A DNA stretch of 64,000 nucleotides from Lachnospiraceae bacterium C6A11 (lineage in GTDB: Bacteria > Bacillota > Clostridia > Lachnospirales > Lachnospiraceae). A program made the position numbers and the translations under genes. Shown piece after piece: positions 1 through 10,437 of the stretch. Location: contig JNKY01000014.1 of assembly GCA_000702245.1 (NCBI GenBank), positions 62,001 to 126,000 of the forward strand. Reading direction: 5' to 3'. The notes under the pieces are model-generated. The model worked only from the letters and a program-made list of their open reading frames with translations. It had not been told where the DNA came from and did not search any database. The number at the start of each line of letters is the position of its first letter. Within the stretch, counting starts at the first letter, position 1.

Positions 1-738
1 CTTTTCAGCCTTAATATTCTTCGAAAGCATATTCAGATCATTGATGAGACTATGTCTCTTGTTTCCCGCATCATGAAGAGCCTTAACCTCTTCATCGTAG
101 CACTTAAGCTTTGCAACCTGGATAGGTGTTGCTATTTTCGGCATAACATTTAAAGGCTCCTTACCCATAATCTCAGCCGCAAGAGCCAGACCCTCCCTGC
201 TGTTAGAGAGTGCCTGATCATAATTTCCCAGATATGCTGCTTTTGTATTTATAAATCTGACCGCATCAACATTTCTTGCCTCAAAATCTATAAAGTTCTG
301 AAGAAGCTCCTTTGCCGGTTCAGGATCATTTCGTTTAAATGCTTCAAGCGCAGCCTTAGCCTTCTTTCTGGCCTCTACGATAATCGGCTCCATAAGGTGT
401 GTTCTGCTGTCACTCTTGGTCACGTTATCGATAACGTAATTCTGATTTGAATCCACAACTCTCCTGACATCAGGATTTGATCCCGTTAACTGATAATCAT
501 CCATTCCATCTACAGTCGGATCCATCATAGCTCCAATGATTATTGCCGTAACAAGCTTCTCATCCATTCCCTTGGGAATATCCATTTCGATTGCATTGTA
601 TTCGTTATAGAGCTTTATATCCTGCGTAACCTTCCCCTTAGGTCCGAGAGTCGCAATAAGGCTTTCATATCTCTTTTTCTCAACGAATTCATCAACATTC
701 GTCTTAAACTTTATTTTCTGATTATTTGTTAACGGCAT
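1..738 (-). CDS. Hypothetical protein, 3' end cut by window edge
   Basis: The frame is open from an ATG at 738 down to base 1, giving 246 residues without a stop, so the C-terminus lies outside the window. The start has a strong AAGGAGG ribosome site 7 bases upstream. I do not recognise the family. The sequence is charged and looks mostly helical; the second half (around residues 125-190) resembles a tetratricopeptide-like pair of helices, with FKRNDPEPAKELL followed by NTKAAYLGNYDQALSNS. No signal peptide or membrane segment is visible, so it is probably cytoplasmic. It is divergent from the glycerophosphotransferase gene at 959. Confidence 0.6.
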   Translation of the reverse strand, partial: MPLTNNQKIKFKTNVDEFVEKKRYESLIATLGPKGKVTQDIKLYNEYNAIEMDIPKGMDEKLVTAIIIGAMMDPTVDGMDDYQLTGSNPDVRRVVDSNQNYVIDNVTKSDSRTHLMEPIIVEARKKAKAALEAFKRNDPEPAKELLQNFIDFEARNVDAVRFINTKAAYLGNYDQALSNSREGLALAAEIMGKEPLNVMPKIATPIQVAKLKCYDEEVKALHDAGNKRHSLINDLNMLSKNIKAEK

Positions 739-858
739 ATTTTCCTCCTTACCTGCAATCCTTATCTTTTGTGCAACGGTTTATCTTTTTTTTCTAAATG
801 GATAATATCACCCTAAGCGCAACAAAAGCGTAACAAAATCAAAAATAGTTTTATAAAC

Positions 859-887
859 TTGCATTCATATTGATAAGTATATACAAT
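859..887 (+). promoter_or_regulatory. Promoter for glycerophosphotransferase gene
   Basis: TTGCAT at 859-864 and TACAAT at 882-887 are separated by 17 bases, matching the housekeeping sigma pattern. The predicted start of transcription is about 65 bases before the ATG at 959. Confidence 0.55.
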
Positions 888-958
888 ATACCTTAATGTT
901 GCATAGAAAGAAGCACCTATAGCCTAAGACACGTCTGCTATATCTACCGGAGATAATT

Positions 959-2617
959 ATGAGCACTAATGACAAATATATAATTTCAAATATATATTGG
1001 GACAGAATGTGGATATTCTTCGAAATAAAACCTGTCACATCTGAGAGGTTTTTTCCTTATATCATTAATTCCGATTGTTCATATAAAGCATATCTTCTTA
1101 AGCACTCTGAAGGTCTGTATAAGCTGAACATTACAAATCCCGGCAATTGCAGGATGCTTCCTCTCGGTACATATCATATCTCCTACGACAACGCAGGCCC
1201 TCTGGGAACATCAGCTTCCTCAAGCACGGCGTACAGCTTCATAAGGTACTGCTCTCCGGAGGATAAGGATATTACCGAGGATAATAAAAGGTTCATATAT
1301 TTCCACTCAGAGAGAGAATACAGAGTGGACTTTTACGATAACGACGTTTTCTCCTTCACATCATCCGATGGTCAAAGAACTGATATAAAAAAGCGGATAA
1401 AGATCAAAACACGGCTGGAACGCAGAAGGCACAGGATTGCCAAAACAGTCCTGCGCACCGTCTATAATTTTGATTATTTCAAATATAGAAAGCTTTCTAA
1501 GCATAAAGAAAAAAAAATACTCCTTTTCAGTGATCAGAGTGAAGAAATGGGTTCAAATATGGCTGCTTTGAAGGATGGTCTCATCCGTGCCGGTTATAAA
1601 CCGGAAGAAAGCCTCCGAGCTGTAACAACAAAGCATTACAGCTTCCTGCATTGGATGAAAACACTTAAGAAGCTCGCTAAAGCTGATTATATTTTCCTGG
1701 ATGATCACAGCCAGACAACTGACTGGCTTACTATAAAGGGTGCAACCATAACACAGATATGGCACGCCGGAGCAGGCTTTAAATCAACAGGCTACAGCAG
1801 ATTCGGTATGAACGCCTCTCCCGCTCCTGTTTCAGGACACAGACAATATGATTATGGTATAACAGGTTCGCGAAACATACGTCATTTCTTCTCCGAGGTT
1901 TGGGGAATAAATGATTCCATGGTCCTTCCTGCCGGAATGCCAAGGCTTGACAAATACCTTGATAAAGCTTATCAGGCAAAAACAAAGGAAAAGCTTCTGA
2001 AGGATTATCCGATACTGAGTAAGCGCGTCATTCTTTTTGCTCCCACCTATAGAGGCGCAAATAAAAAGCACGCCTACTATCCGTACAAGAAGCTTGACTT
2101 TGATGAGATGTACAGAGTTGCCGAGGAAACAGATTCGGTATTTGTATTTAAGATGCATCCCTTCGTTTCAAAGCCGGTTCCTATTCCGGAAGAATACCGT
2201 GACAGGATGTTTGATATCTCAGGTTATCCAAACATTAATGACCTGTTCTATGTTACAGACCTGCTGATAACTGATTATTCTTCCAATATCTACGAGTTTT
2301 CTCTTATGAGAAAGCCTATACTGTTCTTCGCTTTTGATATCGACGGCTACTCAAACAGCCGCGGTTTCCATAGAGATTACAGGACAAATGTTCCGGGTAA
2401 GATCACCGAAACCTTTGAAGAAATGTGCGCGGCCATCAGAGCAGAGGATTTTGAATATGAAAAGGTTGAGGAATATATCGAAAACAACTTCGAGAAGATT
2501 GACAGTCACGCCTGTGACAGAGTGATCGACTGGATCATTCGCGGAAAGATACCTGAAGAATATAAGAATGAAATTAAAAATGAGTTTAAGAGAGTCAGCT
2601 GTAAGAACTGTTCTTAA
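959..2617 (+). CDS. CDP-glycerol glycerophosphotransferase family protein (teichoic-acid type)
   Basis: The 552-residue protein belongs to the TagB/TagF glycerophosphotransferase family (Glyphos_transf), which moves glycerol phosphate from CDP-glycerol to a wall-polymer or glycan acceptor at the inner face of the membrane. The family core fills roughly residues 190-540. Visible landmarks are WHAGAGFKSTGYSRFG, GMPRLDKYLDK, APTYRG, FKMHPF with the conserved histidine, and TDYSSNIYEFSLM. The first 180 residues are a less conserved N-terminal region without an obvious membrane segment, so attachment is probably peripheral. GGAG lies 7 bases before the ATG. The acceptor cannot be told from sequence. 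It stands alone, ends at a shared terminator with glpK, and faces a glycerol-phosphate-related operon. Confidence 0.85.
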   Translation: MSTNDKYIISNIYWDRMWIFFEIKPVTSERFFPYIINSDCSYKAYLLKHSEGLYKLNITNPGNCRMLPLGTYHISYDNAGPLGTSASSSTAYSFIRYCSPEDKDITEDNKRFIYFHSEREYRVDFYDNDVFSFTSSDGQRTDIKKRIKIKTRLERRRHRIAKTVLRTVYNFDYFKYRKLSKHKEKKILLFSDQSEEMGSNMAALKDGLIRAGYKPEESLRAVTTKHYSFLHWMKTLKKLAKADYIFLDDHSQTTDWLTIKGATITQIWHAGAGFKSTGYSRFGMNASPAPVSGHRQYDYGITGSRNIRHFFSEVWGINDSMVLPAGMPRLDKYLDKAYQAKTKEKLLKDYPILSKRVILFAPTYRGANKKHAYYPYKKLDFDEMYRVAEETDSVFVFKMHPFVSKPVPIPEEYRDRMFDISGYPNINDLFYVTDLLITDYSSNIYEFSLMRKPILFFAFDIDGYSNSRGFHRDYRTNVPGKITETFEEMCAAIRAEDFEYEKVEEYIENNFEKIDSHACDRVIDWIIRGKIPEEYKNEIKNEFKRVSCKNCS

Positions 2618-2624
2618 ATACGAA

Positions 2625-2654
2625 AACGTGGCAAGGTTTGGTCCCTGCCACGTT
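2625..2654. terminator. Bidirectional terminator between convergent genes
   Basis: AACGTGGCA (2625-2633) pairs with TGCCACGTT (2646-2654), and two further G-C pairs extend the stem inward. A-runs on the left and T-runs on the right let it serve both the glycerophosphotransferase gene and glpK. Confidence 0.8.
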
Positions 2655-2658
2655 ATTT

Positions 2659-4155
<1,497 letters not shown>

Positions 4156-6690
4156 TTACCTCCTCAGTATACTGTTAAATATTCTACTGCAGATATTTGC
4201 CTCTTCCGCATTACTCTCCTCCAGACAGTCATTTGTATAATTCAGACGCTGCAGGATTTCCAGATTTTTTCCCCAAGTATCATCACCTATTTCCGGAAAT
4301 GCGGTGATAAGCTCCTTTTTGTACTCTTCATCAGAAAGCCTTCTTCTGCCTGTTTTATTCTTTCGTCGCATAATCTGTTCCGTCTTATGATTCAAATACA
4401 GAAGATTCTCCCTGCCTTCCGGCCCGATAAAGCCCTCTTTTAACGCTTTATCAATACTATTTTTCTGTTTTAACTTATATATCATGACACAAACCGCTGC
4501 AAATGTAAGAAGCAGTAAAATGATAACAGTGATTAGTATATATTCCGAATACGTCAAACGCCTTTCAGACTTTCCGGAATCACCCTTCTCACCTGTATTT
4601 TCGTTATTTATATTTTCGCTTCTGTCTGCTGACGCAGTCTCGGTAGTTCTGCCCTGCGGTCTTTCGGTAACAGACTCTGTAGTTGATGGCTTTTCGGTAA
4701 CCGCCGTCACAACAGTAGTTTTCTCCTCAGTCAGATCAGTTCCGGTATTACTGTTTGTTCTTCTTATAGTATCATTCATTCCGGGTGTCATTTCCACCGG
4801 GACCCAGCCAATATCATTTAAATATACTTCAACCCACGCATGAGCATCACTGTCAGTAACCGAAGCTGTATAATTGCCGTTACTGTCCTCTTTGATACTA
4901 CTATAATCAACCCTGTAGCCTGATACATATCGTGCAGGTATTCCAAGCTTTCTCAGGATCATAGCACCCGCTGATGCAAAATGGGTACAATATCCCTTCT
5001 TGCCATCTGTAAGGAAATACACCACCGGATCCTCTCCCGATGGGATTCTGCCCGGTTTTTTACTGTACTCGAATCTGCCCTTAAGAACTGCCGCCGTATA
5101 TTCTGCCGCACTCATTATTTTTTCGTTGAGATATGCCGACAAGGCTGAGATATCTATATCATATAATTCATTCTCCTCCACTATTGACCTGATATTATAT
5201 AATTCTCCTGAATAATACTGAAGCTGAGTACTGCTGCTTACAATATCTTCCATGCACGGATTCAGTTCATTCGGAACCGTGGTATAATACTCATAAACAT
5301 AGTCATTATACCATAGCCAGAATTCTCTTTCCATATCACTCATCTCATAGGGAATATAAGAATTACGGTAAGCTCCATCGTAGTTTATGACATCATTAAG
5401 TGTGATATTATTATACCTTGCTGCACAGACTGTATAATCCTTATTCTTTTTATCCTTCACGACCGTGTCTTCGGATATATAATATCCTTTATCAAAGGAA
5501 TAAGGATCATAAAAATACGGCAGTGCGCAGGATGTAGCTTTACTCCTGTAGCTTATAGTGATATTCGTAAGCATATTTGATGCATTATCATTATAATATT
5601 TGTATATTCTTCCTGTAAGTATCCTCCTCACATCATAAGCCCTCAGCGTATGAGGAAGTTTTTCTTCAAAGAGCATCTCATCAAGCTTCCATTCACCGGT
5701 GCTATATTCCATAGCGCTGAAATCCTTCAGGTAAATATCACCTTCACAGGCATCAGACATACTCAGGCTCAAAACCTCTCTTCCGGTATCACTTGGTGTA
5801 TCATTACTGACCCTGCGGGTATTTGAATAATCTTTGCTTACCGTATAACCCTTCAGTCTGTTTTCAATTCTCTTCTGAAAATCTCTCACCCTGCCGGCAT
5901 TTTTCCTCATAAGCTGTTCCGGTTTTTTTGATAAAGGTATGGTTACAAAAAGCAGCAGGATGATAACGATGATCCCAACAATACTGTTTAGATTTTTCTT
6001 TATATACAGCCCTTTCTTCAGGTGATCTTCCACCTGCAAAAGCCGCTTATCTGTTTCTGTATTTATTAGTTTAATAAATGCAGCCAGGAGTATTATAAGA
6101 ATAAAAACCTTATAATCCGGTGAATACCCATAAACAAACGTTGTTATGGATGCCGCAATCGGAAGTATGGCCAGAAGGAAATATTTTCTGATCAGTACAG
6201 ATATCGCAAATAAAAGCAGTATCGCCCCTGTGAGGTATAATGCCATAAGCTTTGATGCACTGATCAGATATTCATATCTGTATCTTCTGTACAGATGATA
6301 GGTTGCCTGATCAACTTTATCATCGAATATCATCTCTAAAAATGCTCTTCCCAAAGAGATCTCTTCCTTTGGTATTCTGACATAATAGAGAAACATAACG
6401 GCAGCAGATGACATGTAAATGATAATTGCGGAGATAATCAGTGATGCCCTGCCTCTCCTTCCTGTTATACCGGTGATCACGCTAAAGACAAGTGAAAAAA
6501 ACGCCAGAAAAAGACAAACTGCTATTATCTCTCTCTGCCTCATATATATTCCCCGACTTAAACTCTTCAGAGCAAAGAAAGTCGAAAAAAAGCACAGTAT
6601 CGTAATTGCCGAGGTATAGCATCCATTCATAAAGGCCCCGACAAAACCATAACTTCTGTTTGAACTTTTCCAGACAACACTGCTTTTCAT
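4156..6690 (-). CDS. Membrane transglutaminase-like protein (TgpA-type)
   Basis: The 844-residue protein has about six to eight N-terminal membrane segments (first ~270 residues), a large extracytoplasmic part, and one more membrane helix near residue 745. The extracytoplasmic part holds a transglutaminase-like core at about residues 550-635: the catalytic cysteine in KKGYCTHFASAG, the histidine in SDAHAWVEV, and GWVPVEMTPG at the third catalytic position. A Thr/Glu-rich linker separates it from the last helix. The longer frame starts at a GTG at 6699, but the ATG at 6690 fits the GGTGG site better. Together with the upstream DUF58 and MoxR genes it forms the well-known MoxR-DUF58-transglutaminase trio, whose role is unclear; envelope protein processing is often proposed. 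Confidence 0.85.
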   Translation of the reverse strand: MKSSVVWKSSNRSYGFVGAFMNGCYTSAITILCFFSTFFALKSLSRGIYMRQREIIAVCLFLAFFSLVFSVITGITGRRGRASLIISAIIIYMSSAAVMFLYYVRIPKEEISLGRAFLEMIFDDKVDQATYHLYRRYRYEYLISASKLMALYLTGAILLLFAISVLIRKYFLLAILPIAASITTFVYGYSPDYKVFILIILLAAFIKLINTETDKRLLQVEDHLKKGLYIKKNLNSIVGIIVIILLLFVTIPLSKKPEQLMRKNAGRVRDFQKRIENRLKGYTVSKDYSNTRRVSNDTPSDTGREVLSLSMSDACEGDIYLKDFSAMEYSTGEWKLDEMLFEEKLPHTLRAYDVRRILTGRIYKYYNDNASNMLTNITISYRSKATSCALPYFYDPYSFDKGYYISEDTVVKDKKNKDYTVCAARYNNITLNDVINYDGAYRNSYIPYEMSDMEREFWLWYNDYVYEYYTTVPNELNPCMEDIVSSSTQLQYYSGELYNIRSIVEENELYDIDISALSAYLNEKIMSAAEYTAAVLKGRFEYSKKPGRIPSGEDPVVYFLTDGKKGYCTHFASAGAMILRKLGIPARYVSGYRVDYSSIKEDSNGNYTASVTDSDAHAWVEVYLNDIGWVPVEMTPGMNDTIRRTNSNTGTDLTEEKTTVVTAVTEKPSTTESVTERPQGRTTETASADRSENINNENTGEKGDSGKSERRLTYSEYILITVIILLLLTFAAVCVMIYKLKQKNSIDKALKEGFIGPEGRENLLYLNHKTEQIMRRKNKTGRRRLSDEEYKKELITAFPEIGDDTWGKNLEILQRLNYTNDCLEESNAEEANICSRIFNSILRR

Positions 6691-6743
6691 TATTTCCACC
6701 TATCTCCCAATGAAATCAGGTAAGACGCCGTTTTCAGATCATT

Positions 6744-7805
6744 TTATTTGAATACTATCTCACCGTCCGTAACGCTTTCACCATCCATCATGAGCTTATC
6801 ATTCTTCAGATAAATCTCACTGACATATATCTCACCACGATACTTTTCTCTGTACATCTGCTTCATGTCCTCATATTCCTGAAAAACAGAATCAGCCATG
6901 GCACCGGTCATCGCAAGAAAGAAACTCTCCTCATCATCAACTCTGACCCTGATAAGCGTATTTCTTCTTTTGGAATTCCATACCATAAAATGCGGACAAC
7001 CCTTATCCATAAGCGCAAAAGAAATACTTGAGATACTCTCTAACGCTTCCGAGTAAGCATCGGCTCTGTAGCCCTTATCCCCGATCCTTCTGACCGAGAA
7101 AAACAGTATCACCGGGCACGCCTTAGGCTGACTGTCTTCTCTGACCAGAAGACAGCCCTTCTTGGCTGAAAGCTTCCAATTGATACGTTGAACCTTATCA
7201 CCATCACGAAACTCACGTATATCAAATATCTGCCCGCTGTCCTTTCCGGGTCTTACATCATCATAAATATCTGAATCCCCGTAAAAATTTCTTATCCTTT
7301 CTCCCAGCCTAAGCGTAATATCTTTTGGCTCCGGAAGTACCATAAGTCCGGCAGACGACGAAAATCTCTTGCTGATATAGAACAGACCCAGCCTGTCATA
7401 AATATGGCATTTATGAACCTCAAACTCATAATACCCGGCATCGGTAAGCATGACCGGAATCGTGAATTCATTTTCACCATACTTTGCTATAAACAGACTG
7501 ATCCATTTTTTTCTGATCTTTCTTGTATCACTGTATCTGATCTGTAATTTAATCTTATCAGTTATCATCTTGCTGTTATTTCTGACCATGACACGAAGAT
7601 TTATAGCTTTATTGGCATCAACAAGGGTTATAGGGGCATTTATCCTGCATTTGATCTTTTTTCTTCTGATCATGAGATAGACAAATGCCACAACAAGAAA
7701 CATCGCTCCTGCAACACAAAAGCGCACAAGCGATGTACTCTCATAAATCAGTGACATATATGCCATACATGCAATTACTATAATTGCTATAATAAAGCTG
7801 ATCAA
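6744..7805 (-). CDS. DUF58 domain-containing membrane protein
   Basis: The 353-residue protein starts with two adjacent membrane helices (residues ~1-45) and carries the DUF58 signature in the second half: YDDVRPGKDSGQIFDIREFRDGD followed by INWKLSAKKGCLLVRE, split here only for display. The fold resembles a von Willebrand A domain and is thought to be a partner of MoxR ATPases. Start is TTG at 7805 with GAGAGGA upstream. The gene lies 21 bases after the MoxR stop and 53 bases before the transglutaminase start, so co-transcription is likely. No enzymatic function is established for the family. Confidence 0.85.
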   Translation of the reverse strand: MISFIIAIIVIACMAYMSLIYESTSLVRFCVAGAMFLVVAFVYLMIRRKKIKCRINAPITLVDANKAINLRVMVRNNSKMITDKIKLQIRYSDTRKIRKKWISLFIAKYGENEFTIPVMLTDAGYYEFEVHKCHIYDRLGLFYISKRFSSSAGLMVLPEPKDITLRLGERIRNFYGDSDIYDDVRPGKDSGQIFDIREFRDGDKVQRINWKLSAKKGCLLVREDSQPKACPVILFFSVRRIGDKGYRADAYSEALESISSISFALMDKGCPHFMVWNSKRRNTLIRVRVDDEESFFLAMTGAMADSVFQEYEDMKQMYREKYRGEIYVSEIYLKNDKLMMDGESVTDGEIVFK

Positions 7806-7826
7806 TACTTAATCCTCTCCGTAAGC

Positions 7827-8807
7827 TTAACTCTGCTTCTCCGGTTTTCTTCTCTTTTTTCCACCGGAAACCGAAGGTGTATTTACGGTCTTCAAAATAT
7901 CTGAAAGCACATCCTCCTCGGTAACTCTTGTGGCTCTGGCTCTTGTACTGAGTACTATCCTGTGTTTGGCAATATCCATAAACAGATCCGAAACATCTCC
8001 CGGAATAACGTATTCTCTTCCCTGAAGAAATGCCCAGGCCCTCACTATCCTGCTCATTGCAATGGTTCCTCTCGGACTGACTCCCAGCTCTATATATTCG
8101 TTCTCTCTGGTTGCCTTCATAAGCCTTACCATATATGAATACACCTGATCATGAATATAGATTCCCGATACTCCGCTGATCATTTCCATAAGCTGTCCTG
8201 CTGAGATAACAGGCTTAACACTTTCTGCAGATATATCTGCAGCCTTATTTTTCAGTATCATAAGCTCAGACTCCTCATCCGGATATCCGAGACTCATACA
8301 TATCATAAATCTGTCAAGCTGGGATTCCGGAAGAAGCTGTGTTCCGGCGCTTCCTTTCGGGTTCTGCGTTGCTATGACAATAAAAGGCTCAGGAACCTTA
8401 TACGAATATCCATCAACCGTAACCATCCCCTCTTCCATTACCTCAAGGAGAGCTGACTGTGTCTTTGGTGAAGTACGGTTGATCTCATCAGCCAGGAACA
8501 GATTGCACATAATGCTTCCCGGACGATAAACAAACTCGTCACTTTTCTTATCATACATACTGAATCCTAGAATATCCGACGGAAGTACATCCGGCGTAAA
8601 CTGAACCCTTCTCGTGCTTAGAGAGAGCGCCTTTGAAAAGGCAACTGCAAGCGTTGTCTTACCTACACCCGGCACATCCTCGAGAAGTATATGTCCTCCG
8701 GCAAGAATAGAAGCAAATACCTTCATTATGCATTCTCTTTTTCCGGTTACGGCTTTCTCAACTTCATGTATTATCTGCCGGATCTGTTCATTTTCGCTTA
8801 GTTTCAT
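7827..8807 (-). CDS. MoxR family AAA+ ATPase
   Basis: This 326-residue protein is a complete MoxR-type AAA+ ATPase. It shows Walker A in LLEDVPGVGKTTLA, Walker B in LFLADEINRTSPKTQSALLE, and the sensor region VIATQNPKGSAGTQLLPE, followed by SPRGTIAMSRIVRAWAF near the end, which is characteristic. MoxR proteins act as chaperones in assembling or activating envelope or metal-loaded complexes with vWA/DUF58 partners. The frame could open at 8813, but that ATG touches the AGGGGA ribosome site, so the ATG at 8807 is preferred. It begins 18 bases after the dehydrogenase stop. Confidence 0.88.
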   Translation of the reverse strand: MKLSENEQIRQIIHEVEKAVTGKRECIMKVFASILAGGHILLEDVPGVGKTTLAVAFSKALSLSTRRVQFTPDVLPSDILGFSMYDKKSDEFVYRPGSIMCNLFLADEINRTSPKTQSALLEVMEEGMVTVDGYSYKVPEPFIVIATQNPKGSAGTQLLPESQLDRFMICMSLGYPDEESELMILKNKAADISAESVKPVISAGQLMEMISGVSGIYIHDQVYSYMVRLMKATRENEYIELGVSPRGTIAMSRIVRAWAFLQGREYVIPGDVSDLFMDIAKHRIVLSTRARATRVTEEDVLSDILKTVNTPSVSGGKKRRKPEKQS

Positions 8808-8825
8808 ATTCATTCCCCTGCGTCC

Positions 8826-9884
8826 TTAAAATACCAATTCCATCTCGTCGTAAAGCTTACCAAGTCTCTCATCAGAAAGATCCGTCTCGTTTAGGATGGT
8901 ATATCTGTCGGCTCTTGTTGCAGATGCCTGCTGCCATGCGCCGATAAATATTTCCTTTGTTATCTTCCAGTCAGATGGTTTTACAGGAATGTTGTAATCC
9001 TTGAGAACCTTGGTTATCTTAGCGATATTTCTATTCTGGAAGATGCATGCACAGTAGCTTCCCATCGCAACTGCTATTCCGTGAGGAACGTTAACCTGCT
9101 CGCTGAAATTCTCTTCAAGAGCGTGGCAGAACAGATGCTCAGAACCGCTGCTCGGTCTTGAGGAACCTGTTATCTCCATTGCAAGTCCACCCATAACAAG
9201 AGCCTGAGTTAGTCTCTTGATAAAGTCCTTGCTCTTCAGTTCCTTCTGATCATTGTAGCAGATGGAGTTAAAAGCCATCTTCGAGATCATATATGCAAAA
9301 TCATCAACATATTCCTTACCCTTTGCGAAGGCGATCTTCCAGTCGTTGAGGGCGGTGTATTTGCTGATGGTATCACCGATACCTGCAAGGAGCTGTCTGT
9401 CCGGCGCACTCATGATAACGTTCACGTCAACAATGATCGCATCAGGGATCGTGCATTTAAAGGTCTTTCTTGCCTTACCCTCAGTTCCGAGAACTGCAAC
9501 CGGTGAAGCAAGGCTGTCATTACTGAGAGTCGTCGGAAGCGAGATAAGCTTCGTCTTACTTACAAATGCCGCAAACTTCGCCAGATCAAGAACTGTACCG
9601 CCGCCGAAGCCGATAACTATAGCAATATCGTTCATTGTGATGTATTTTGCAAGTGCTACTGCTGCATCGTAGCTTGCCTCCTTAATGAGATATAGCTCGA
9701 TCTCCTTGAAGTCGGCCGAGATCTCATTAAGTATATTTTCAAATAATCCCTTAAGGTTTTCCTCTGTTACGAGGATGGTCTTCTTGTCGTGAATGTCCGG
9801 AATAACGTCATTCATAACCTCCGGAATCTTCGCGAATATGCCTTCCTCAACGATAAGATGATATGGTAATCTGAATCTGTTCAT
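8826..9884 (-). CDS. Iron-containing alcohol dehydrogenase family, sn-glycerol-1-phosphate dehydrogenase-like (AraM/EgsA)
   Basis: The 352-residue protein belongs to the group-III-like dehydrogenases that reduce dihydroxyacetone phosphate to sn-glycerol 1-phosphate with NAD(P)H. It shows GFGGGTVLDLAKFAA for the nucleotide, PTTLSNDSLASPVAVL, which is the characteristic substrate-loop sequence of the AraM/EgsA branch, GIGDTISKYTALNDW with a metal-ligand aspartate, and histidines in SGSEHLFCHALEE and NVPHGIAVAMGSY. Other members of the superfamily act on glycerol or polyols, so the exact substrate remains open. AGGAGGG precedes the ATG. It heads the probable operon with MoxR, DUF58, transglutaminase and glpK, from its own promoter at 9928-9956. 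Confidence 0.8.
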   Translation of the reverse strand: MNRFRLPYHLIVEEGIFAKIPEVMNDVIPDIHDKKTILVTEENLKGLFENILNEISADFKEIELYLIKEASYDAAVALAKYITMNDIAIVIGFGGGTVLDLAKFAAFVSKTKLISLPTTLSNDSLASPVAVLGTEGKARKTFKCTIPDAIIVDVNVIMSAPDRQLLAGIGDTISKYTALNDWKIAFAKGKEYVDDFAYMISKMAFNSICYNDQKELKSKDFIKRLTQALVMGGLAMEITGSSRPSSGSEHLFCHALEENFSEQVNVPHGIAVAMGSYCACIFQNRNIAKITKVLKDYNIPVKPSDWKITKEIFIGAWQQASATRADRYTILNETDLSDERLGKLYDEMELVF

Positions 9885-9927
9885 ACTGGTAACCCTCCTG
9901 TATTAATCGTATATAACACTAAGTATG

Positions 9928-9956
9928 ATTTTAACCCAGATGAGTTTTTTATTCAA
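9928..9956 (-). promoter_or_regulatory. Promoter of the dehydrogenase-MoxR-DUF58-transglutaminase-glpK operon
   Basis: On the minus strand TTGAAT (9951-9956) and TAAAAT (9928-9933) are 17 bases apart. Transcription would start near 9921, giving a leader of about 37 bases before the ATG at 9884. Confidence 0.55.
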
Positions 9957-9969
9957 TAATTATCGCGCA

Positions 9970-10250
9970 CTCATGAGTCCTTCGGATTCATTTCGTCGCG
10001 GCAGTCGACCTTCACACTTCTTTACACGAACTCATGAATCCTTCGGATTCATTTCGTCGCGGCAGTCGACCTTCACACTTCTTCACACGAACTCATGAAT
10101 CCTTCGGATTCATTTCGTCGCGGCAGTCGACCTTCACACTTCTTTACACGAACTCATGAATCCTTCGGATTCATTTCGTCGCGGCAGTCGACCTTCACAC
10201 TTCTTCACACGAACTCATGAATCCTTCGGATTCATTTCGTCGCGGCAGTC
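9970..10250. repeat. 61-bp tandem direct repeat, about 4.6 copies, each with a hairpin
   Basis: Copies begin at 9970, 10031, 10092, 10153 and 10214, exactly 61 bases apart; the last stops after about 37 bases. Copies are almost identical, differing mainly at GAGTCC/GAATCC and CTTTAC/CTTCAC. Each contains ATGAATCC-TTC-GGATTCAT, an 8-bp stem with a 3-base loop (the first copy has one mismatch). The block is not protein-coding in any convincing frame and sits between the promoter of the operon below and the 3' end of the secreted-protein gene above. Confidence 0.95.
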
Positions 10251-10257
10251 GGCAAAT

Positions 10258-10421
10258 ACATGTGCCTACGGCACATGTAACAAAACAGCATACACACCCA
10301 TCAGCATGCAAGCATGCATGGGATGTATGCTGTTTCGTCACATGCTTCGCATGTGCTTGCCTCGTATGCATCGCGAAAATAGAAACCCGCATGACAAACT
10401 TCCTCAGTAATGCCATGCGGG
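10258..10421. repeat. Cluster of four hairpins, intergenic
   Basis: Four inverted repeats follow one another: ACATGTGCC/GGCACATGT (10258-10278); a nested structure with outer arms AACAGCATACA and TGTATGCTGTT (10284-10334) enclosing CCCAT/ATGGG and a GCATGC pair; CACATGC-TTC-GCATGTG (10339-10355); and CCCGCATG/CATGCGGG (10386-10421). The last could end transcription of the gene at 10438-11304 but lacks a clear T-run. With the tandem repeat next to it, this fills the 553-base gap between genes. Confidence 0.85.
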
Positions 10422-10437
10422 GACCAAATATCATTTA

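Noticed and set aside
9970-10250. Possible CRISPR array
   Set aside because: The repeat is continuous with no unique spacers and no cas genes are nearby.
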